Positions 6,391 to 10,639 of a stretch of 10,639 bases of DNA are shown here, one piece after another. Numbering within the stretch: position 1 is the first letter of the stretch; each line of letters begins with the position of its first letter. Origin of the DNA: Thermoplasmata archaeon (GTDB lineage: Archaea; Thermoplasmatota; Thermoplasmata; Lutacidiplasmatales; UBA184). The notes below the pieces were generated by a model. The model did no database searches. It was not told the origin of the DNA and saw only the letters and a list, made by a program, of their open reading frames with translations. The stretch lies in the NCBI GenBank assembly GCA_030037695.1, contig JASHQF010000118.1:1-10639 (forward strand), written 5' to 3'. Both the position numbers and the translations under genes were made by a program.

Positions 6391-6594
6391 TCAGGCGGAG
6401 ACGTCCGCCTCGGTCCCCGCGACCGCCGCGACCGCGACGCCCGGGCGGCGACGTCGCTCGCGACGCAGCTCCTCGAGCTCCTGTTCCAGGCGGTCGAGCT
6501 CCTCCTCGCTGCGACGCCGCCGGATCCGGACGATGGCGGCGAGCGTGCCGATCTCGCCGTCCAACTGCTCGTCGGTCGCCCGGAACCGGCTCAT
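6391..6594 (-). CDS. Small coiled-coil protein coupled to the aldehyde dehydrogenase gene
   Basis: I do not recognise this 67-residue protein. It starts at the ATG at 6594, which overlaps the aldehyde dehydrogenase stop as ATGA, a classic translational-coupling arrangement. The frame is open much farther upstream, but that part is only the shadow of the dehydrogenase. Residues about 20-50 form a strongly charged helix with heptad-like leucines (EELDRLEQELEELRRERRRR), flanked by four arginines (25-28) on one side and an arginine cluster on the other, so a short coiled coil or nucleic-acid-contacting helix is plausible. The tail (51-67) is Ala/Val-rich and looks unstructured. It could be a dimerising partner or an unrelated gene that shares the transcript. 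Its stop lies 21 nt from the convergent orc1 stop. Confidence 0.65.
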   Translation of the reverse strand: MSRFRATDEQLDGEIGTLAAIVRIRRRRSEEELDRLEQELEELRRERRRRPGVAVAAVAGTEADVSA

Positions 6595-8078
6595 GCCGGG
6601 GCGGGGTCGTCGATCTGGGCCTTCTGCAGCTTGGAGGAGAAATCGACGAACACGGTCTTGATCTCCGTGAACTCCTCGATGGCGGCGCTGCCAGCCTCGC
6701 GGCCGCCGTTCCCGGTGTTCTTCACCCCGCCGAAGGGGAGCTGGACCTCGGCGCCGATCGTCGGGGCGTTGATGTAGGTGATCCCGGCCTCGAGGTCGTG
6801 GATCGCGCGGAACGCCCGATCGACGTCCCGCGTGTAGATCGAAGAAGAGAGGCCGTAGTCGACGTCGTTGGCGACGCGTACCGCCTCCTCGTAGCTCTTC
6901 ACCCGGATCACCGACAGGACGGGGCCGAAGATCTCCTCCTTGGAGATCCGGGTGCCGTGCTCCGTCTCGAAGATCGTCGGCGCGAGGAAGAAGCCGCGGT
7001 CGTACGCCCCGCCCGTGAGCTTCGTGCCACCGAGCCGGAGCTTCGCCTCCTTCCGGCCGAGCGCGATGTAGTCGAGGATCTTGCGCTCCTGGTCGGCGGA
7101 GGCGACCGGCCCCATGCCGGTACGCGGGTCGAGCGGGTCGCCGACCGAGAACCGGCCCAACCGGTCGACCAGCATCCCGACGAACGCCTCGTGCACCTTC
7201 TCGTGGACGATCAGACGGCTGGTCGCGGTGCACCGCTGGCCGGCCGTGCCGAACGCGCCGAAGAGGATCCCGTCGAGCGCGAGGGTGAGGTCCGCGTCGT
7301 CCATCACGATCATCGGGTTCTTCCCCCCGAGCTCGAGGTGGACCATCTTGAGCGCCTTCGCCCCGCGCACGTAGACGTCGCGGCCGGTCTCGACCCCGCC
7401 CGTGAACGACACGGCCCGGATCCGGGGATCGCTCGTCAGGACGTCCCCGACGACCCCACCGGAGCCCGTCACGAGGTTGAGCACGCCCGGAGGGACCCCC
7501 GCCTCCTCGTACGTGCGGACGACCTCGGCGCCGCAGGCGGCGGTCGACGACGCCGGCTTGAAGACCACGCTGTTGCCCGTGATCAGCGCCGCCGCGATCT
7601 TCCAGTTCGGGATCGCGGTGGGGAAGTTCCAGGGCGTGATGGCGGCGACGACCCCCTTGGGCTGGCGCACCGTGAGGCAGAACTTCGAGCGCAGCTCGGA
7701 GGGGACCGTCTCCCCGAAGAGGCGACGGCCCTCGCCGGCCATGTACTCCACGAAGTCGATCGACTCCTGGACGTCCCCGCGGCCCTCGGCGATCACCTTG
7801 CCCATCTCCTGCGTGACGAGCCGGCCGAGCTCCTCCTTCCGCTCACGGAACCGCCGAGCCGCCGCGAGCAGGATCTCGCCACGCTTCGGCGGTGGAGTGT
7901 CCCTCCACGCAGGGAACGCTCGGGAGGCCGCAGCGATGGCCCGCTGCACATCGTCGGCGGTTGCTGCGACGAACGAAGCGACCTCCTCCCCGTTCGCTGG
8001 ATTCGTCGAGCGGAACCGCTTCGCCCCTTCGGGAACCGTCCACTTCCCCTCGAGGAAGAGGCCATACTCGCGCGCCAT
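6591..8078 (-). CDS. NAD(P)+-dependent aldehyde dehydrogenase, semialdehyde dehydrogenase type
   Basis: A 495-residue member of the aldehyde dehydrogenase superfamily, which oxidises an aldehyde to a carboxylate in the cytosol. All catalytic parts are present: PWN with Asn151, cofactor-contacting Lys174 in KPAS, FTGG (225-228), general base Glu249 in LELGGKN, nucleophile Cys283 in GTAGQRCTA and EEIFGPV (381-387). The overall pattern resembles alpha-ketoglutaric semialdehyde and related semialdehyde dehydrogenases, but the substrate cannot be fixed from this. Ser177 lies where strictly NAD-dependent enzymes often carry Glu, so use of NADP+ is possible (inference). The ATG at 8078 has a good ribosome binding site, GAGGGGT (8090-8084), 5 nt upstream, and the family N-terminus fits. 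It is followed directly by the coiled-coil gene and is divergent from serS. Nothing here marks a dedicated pathway. Confidence 0.93.
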   Translation of the reverse strand: MAREYGLFLEGKWTVPEGAKRFRSTNPANGEEVASFVAATADDVQRAIAAASRAFPAWRDTPPPKRGEILLAAARRFRERKEELGRLVTQEMGKVIAEGRGDVQESIDFVEYMAGEGRRLFGETVPSELRSKFCLTVRQPKGVVAAITPWNFPTAIPNWKIAAALITGNSVVFKPASSTAACGAEVVRTYEEAGVPPGVLNLVTGSGGVVGDVLTSDPRIRAVSFTGGVETGRDVYVRGAKALKMVHLELGGKNPMIVMDDADLTLALDGILFGAFGTAGQRCTATSRLIVHEKVHEAFVGMLVDRLGRFSVGDPLDPRTGMGPVASADQERKILDYIALGRKEAKLRLGGTKLTGGAYDRGFFLAPTIFETEHGTRISKEEIFGPVLSVIRVKSYEEAVRVANDVDYGLSSSIYTRDVDRAFRAIHDLEAGITYINAPTIGAEVQLPFGGVKNTGNGGREAGSAAIEEFTEIKTVFVDFSSKLQKAQIDDPAPA

Positions 8079-8083
8079 CGGTG

Positions 8084-8090
8084 ACCCCTC
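8084..8090 (-). promoter_or_regulatory. Ribosome binding site of the aldehyde dehydrogenase gene
   Basis: GAGGGGT on the coding strand, 5 nt before the ATG at 8078, is the clearest Shine-Dalgarno-like sequence in the window and fixes this start. Confidence 0.6.
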
Positions 8091-8119
8091 AGAACCCCGA
8101 GGTCGGGGGCGATGGAGCG

Positions 8120-8128
8120 TACTTAGAG
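8120..8128 (-). promoter_or_regulatory. Possible TATA element for the aldehyde dehydrogenase unit
   Basis: CTCTAAGTA on the coding strand is centred about 46 nt before the ATG. A transcription start about 25 nt downstream would give a leader of about 20 nt that includes the ribosome binding site. The rest of the 174-nt gap to serS (8079-8252) is G+C-rich and shows no gene. Confidence 0.35.
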
Positions 8129-8218
8129 TGTTCGGGTCCTAGGGACGGGGCCGACGTCCGCGAGGGCCCCTCCCCGGGGCGCGAAGGGGGCTGGGCCCCA
8201 GGCCAGGCCGAACCGAGC

Positions 8219-8227
8219 AAAGATTTT
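8219..8227 (+). promoter_or_regulatory. Likely TATA element for serS (near-leaderless transcript)
   Basis: AAAGATTTT is centred 30 nt before the serS GTG. With the usual archaeal spacing the transcript would begin only a few nucleotides before the start codon. No ribosome binding site is visible, which agrees with leaderless translation. Confidence 0.45.
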
Positions 8228-8252
8228 CGCGTGGTAGGCGTCCGGTCGGATC

Positions 8253-9542
8253 GTGATCGACATCGAACTCGTTCGTTCGGAGGCCGACCGTGTCGAGGCC
8301 AACCTCGCCCGACGGCGCAACCCGGACGTGATCAAGCTCCTCCACCAGGTCCGGGCCCAGGACGCCGCCTGGCGGACGGCCCGGAACGAGGCGGACCAGC
8401 TCCGCAAGCGTCGCAACGAGCTCGGCCGCGCAATCGCGGCGGCGAAAGCCGGGCAGCGGCCGGATACTGCCGCCGAGGAGGAGGCGAAGGGGATCCCGGC
8501 CCGGCTCCGGACGGCGGAGGATCGGGAGGCGGAAGCGCGCGCGGCCCGCGACGCCTCGCTGCTGCGCCTCCCGAACCTCCTCGACGACTCCGTCCCGTAC
8601 GGCAAGGACGACACCGAAAACGCCGTCGTCGCGTCCTGGGGCTCGCCGGCCGAGGCCTCGCCCCACCGGCGTCCGCACGCGGAACTCCTGGAGCGGCTCC
8701 GCCTCGCCGACTTCGACCGAGCGCGGCGGGCGAGCGGGGCCGGGTTCTACTACCTGAAAGGCGAGGCGGTGCTGCTCGATCTCGCCCTCCAGCGGTTCGC
8801 CCTCGACCTGCTCGTCGAGCGCGGGTTCTCCCCGGTCCTGCCGCCGTTCGTGCTCCGACGGGGACCGTACGAGGGCGTGACCGACCTCGCCGACTTCGAG
8901 AACGTGATGTACAAGCTGGAGGGGGAGGACCTGTACCTCATCGCGACCAGCGAGCACCCGCTCGCCGCCCTGTACCTCGGCGAGATCCTCGACGAGGCGG
9001 AGATGCCGATCCGCCTCGCCGGCCTCAGCACCAACTTCCGCAAGGAGATCGGGGGCCACGGCGTCGACCAGAAGGGGCTGTTCCGGGTCCACCAGTTCAC
9101 CAAGGTCGAACAGTTCGTCTTCTGTCGCCCCGAGGACTCTCCGGCGATCCACGAGGAGCTCCGGGGGAACGCGGAGGAGTTGTTCCGGCGCCTGGCCGTC
9201 CCCTACCGTGTCGTCAACGTCTGCACCGGCGACGTGGGGACGGTCGCGGCGAAGAAGTACGACATCGAGGCCTGGTTTCCCCGCCAGGGAGCGTACCGGG
9301 AGGTCGTGAGCTGTTCGAACTGCACCGACTACCAGGCCCGCCGGCTCGGCATACGGCTTGGTCGGGCGGGCAAGCCCGGCAAGCTCGTCCCGCACACCCT
9401 CAACTCGACCGCGATCGCGACGTCGCGGGCGATCGCCGCGATCGTCGAGCAGTACCAGCAGGACGACGGCACGATCGGAGTCCCCGAAGCGCTCCGCCCG
9501 TACCTCGGCGGCCGGGCGACGATCGGCGCCGTCGCCCGCTAG
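8253..9542 (+). CDS. serS: Seryl-tRNA synthetase, common (non-methanogen) type
   Basis: This class II synthetase charges tRNA-Ser and also the selenocysteine tRNA where present. The 429 residues are normal for the family. The N-terminal MIDIELVRSEADRVEANL (1-18) is the usual beginning, leading into the long antiparallel coiled-coil arm (to about residue 105) that grips the long variable arm of tRNA-Ser. The catalytic domain carries motif 1 around GFSPVLPPFVL (191-201), TSEHPL (232-237), motif 2 NFRKEIG to LFRVHQFTKVE (261-286, ATP-contacting Arg263), CSNCTDYQARR (354-364) and motif 3 HTLNSTAIATSRA with DGTIGVPEALRPYL (381-418, Arg392). It lacks the zinc-dependent architecture of the rare methanogen-type enzyme. 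The GTG at 8253 agrees exactly with the family N-terminus. hef follows 63 nt downstream on the same strand. Confidence 0.96.
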   Translation: MIDIELVRSEADRVEANLARRRNPDVIKLLHQVRAQDAAWRTARNEADQLRKRRNELGRAIAAAKAGQRPDTAAEEEAKGIPARLRTAEDREAEARAARDASLLRLPNLLDDSVPYGKDDTENAVVASWGSPAEASPHRRPHAELLERLRLADFDRARRASGAGFYYLKGEAVLLDLALQRFALDLLVERGFSPVLPPFVLRRGPYEGVTDLADFENVMYKLEGEDLYLIATSEHPLAALYLGEILDEAEMPIRLAGLSTNFRKEIGGHGVDQKGLFRVHQFTKVEQFVFCRPEDSPAIHEELRGNAEELFRRLAVPYRVVNVCTGDVGTVAAKKYDIEAWFPRQGAYREVVSCSNCTDYQARRLGIRLGRAGKPGKLVPHTLNSTAIATSRAIAAIVEQYQQDDGTIGVPEALRPYLGGRATIGAVAR

Positions 9543-9605
9543 GCGATCCGAGGCGCCACTCCCCCGAGGACTGCCGAGCGCACCGAGCGCAGGGACCACG
9601 CACGG

Positions 9606-10639
9606 ATGTCGAGCCAGCGGCGGCTGGAGGAATTCCCGGACGACGGATCGCCCGCGGCGCCGGTCCCCCGGGCACCGTCCCGGACGGAACTTCCGGCGCT
9701 GCCCGGGATCTGGGGCGTCGAGGGCGGCTCGGTCGTCCATCCCCTCCTCCGACCGGGGGCGCTGCGCGCGCTACCGTTCCAGCTCGACCTCGCCCGCATC
9801 GCGCTCGCCGACGACCTCCTGGTCGTCCTGCCTACTGGACTCGGCAAGACCGTCGTCGCGGCGCTCGCGGCCGCCGAGCTCCTCCGACGTTCCCCGGGAA
9901 AGCTCGTCTTCCTCGCGCCGACCCGACCGCTCGTCCAGCAGCACGCGGACGCGTTCGCCCGCTGGCTGGTCCCCCTGCGGATCGCGCGGTTCACCGGCAC
10001 GGTCCGCCGTCCGGTGCGGGAGGGCTCGTGGGAGACCGCCGAGATCGTCTTCGCGACCCCCGAGATCGTGGCGAACGACCTCGCCGCCGGTCGCTACCTG
10101 CTCACGGAGGTGGCGCTCCTCGTCTTCGACGAGGCGCACCACGCCGTCGGTCGCTACGCCTACGTGCCGATCGCCGAGCGGTTCCGTGCCGAGCGCCCCG
10201 TCGCGAGCCGGGTCCTGGGGCTCACCGCCTCCCCGGGGGGTCGGGACGAGCGGATCGAGGCGGTCGTCGCAGCTCTCGGGGTCGTCCGCATCGAGGCGCG
10301 CACGCGGGAGGACCCGGGGGTCCGGGAGTACGTCCAACCGACGGAGGTCGACCTGCGCTGGGTCGACCTGCCCCCGGCCGCCCAGCGGGTGCGCGACCTC
10401 CTGGTCGAAGCGTCGCGCGCGACGGCGCGCAAGCTCCAGAAGATGGGGTACCTGCGCAAGAAACCGATCGCCTCGCTCTCGGTCAAGGACCTGATCGCGC
10501 TCCGCGCCGAGATCTTCGCCCGTCCGGGCCCGATGGTCCGGCGGTTCGGTCCCCTGTTCCATCAGCTCGTGCTCCTCCACTTGCACCACGCGCTCGAGCG
10601 CCTCGAGACCCAGGGGCTTCAGCCGTTCGTCCAGTACCT
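9606..10639 (+). CDS. hef: Hef/FANCM-type superfamily 2 helicase, 3' end cut off
   Basis: Hef-type helicases remodel stalled replication forks and branched DNA; many euryarchaeal members also carry a C-terminal XPF-type nuclease. The visible 344 residues (hand translation) contain a Q-motif-like PFQLDLARIAL (57-67), Walker A LPTGLGKT (75-82), motif Ia APTRPLV (104-110), Ib TPEI (151-154), DEAHHAVG (175-182) and TASPGG (207-212). The combination LPTGLGKT plus DEAHHAVG is characteristic of Hef, FANCM and Mph1 helicases. The part after about residue 240 should be the start of the helical insert found in this family. The second RecA-like domain and any nuclease lie beyond the window, so their presence is unknown. 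Residues 1-45 form a Pro/Ala-rich lead-in. The ATG at 9606 has only a weak AGGGA upstream. No TATA element is evident in the 63-nt gap, so it is probably transcribed with serS. Confidence 0.9.
   Translation, partial: MSSQRRLEEFPDDGSPAAPVPRAPSRTELPALPGIWGVEGGSVVHPLLRPGALRALPFQLDLARIALADDLLVVLPTGLGKTVVAALAAAELLRRSPGKLVFLAPTRPLVQQHADAFARWLVPLRIARFTGTVRRPVREGSWETAEIVFATPEIVANDLAAGRYLLTEVALLVFDEAHHAVGRYAYVPIAERFRAERPVASRVLGLTASPGGRDERIEAVVAALGVVRIEARTREDPGVREYVQPTEVDLRWVDLPPAAQRVRDLLVEASRATARKLQKMGYLRKKPIASLSVKDLIALRAEIFARPGPMVRRFGPLFHQLVLLHLHHALERLETQGLQPFVQY

Noticed and set aside
6798..8084. Open frame of 428 codons on the plus strand opposite the aldehyde dehydrogenase
   Set aside because: The sense strand carries an intact catalytic dehydrogenase; the opposite frame is Arg/Asp/Leu-rich without motifs.
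8139..9740. Open frame of 533 codons on the minus strand opposite serS
   Set aside because: Antisense to a complete SerRS and running into the hef start; no motif seen.
1..10639. Mobile element, CRISPR, defence island or horizontally acquired block
   Set aside because: No transposase, integrase, direct-repeat array, tRNA-flanked insertion or composition break was seen; the genes are typical archaeal core functions.

Overview
The window is a gene-dense, very G+C-rich stretch of an archaeal chromosome, almost certainly euryarchaeal. Support for this comes from an archaeal-type S-adenosylmethionine synthetase, an isopentenyl phosphate kinase paired with a type 2 isopentenyl diphosphate isomerase, a stand-alone Elp3, an Orc1/Cdc6 initiator and a Hef/FANCM-type helicase. 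The proteins are arginine-rich and lack the strongly acidic composition of haloarchaea, so a high-G+C Thermoplasmata-like lineage is my best guess. That placement is inference. No rRNA, tRNA, CRISPR array, insertion sequence or phage gene was seen.

Layout. Positions 1-4760 are all minus strand: mat (3' part cut by the window edge), then, separated by an 82-nt gap, a tight unit reading small two-helix membrane protein > ipk > idi2 > elp3. Within this unit the gap is 11 nt, followed by overlaps of 71 and 16 nt. A 169-nt divergent promoter region (4761-4929) separates it from orc1/cdc6 on the plus strand (about 4930-6369). Orc1 converges, with only 21 nt between, on a minus-strand pair: an aldehyde dehydrogenase (6591-8078) and a 67-residue coiled-coil protein joined to it by an ATGA overlap. 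A second divergent promoter region (8079-8252) leads into serS (8253-9542) and hef (9606 to the window edge) on the plus strand.

How the genes fit together. Ipk phosphorylates isopentenyl phosphate and Idi2 isomerises the resulting IPP to DMAPP. They form the end of the archaeal alternative mevalonate route, which supplies isoprenoids for ether lipids. Elp3 modifies wobble uridine in tRNA and, as a radical-SAM enzyme, consumes the S-adenosylmethionine that the neighbouring Mat produces. SerRS adds a second translation function. Orc1 and Hef are replication and replication-repair factors. The aldehyde dehydrogenase is of the semialdehyde-dehydrogenase type, but its substrate cannot be fixed from the sequence.

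Most of the region is conserved housekeeping content. The points that deserve a second look are the forced 71-nt ipk/idi2 overlap, two unrecognised small proteins embedded in otherwise known operons (4539-4760 and 6391-6594), the non-ATG start and tail extensions of Orc1, and the inverted repeat in the ipk-unit/orc1 divergent promoter. I did not find a convincing novel defence or mobile system.
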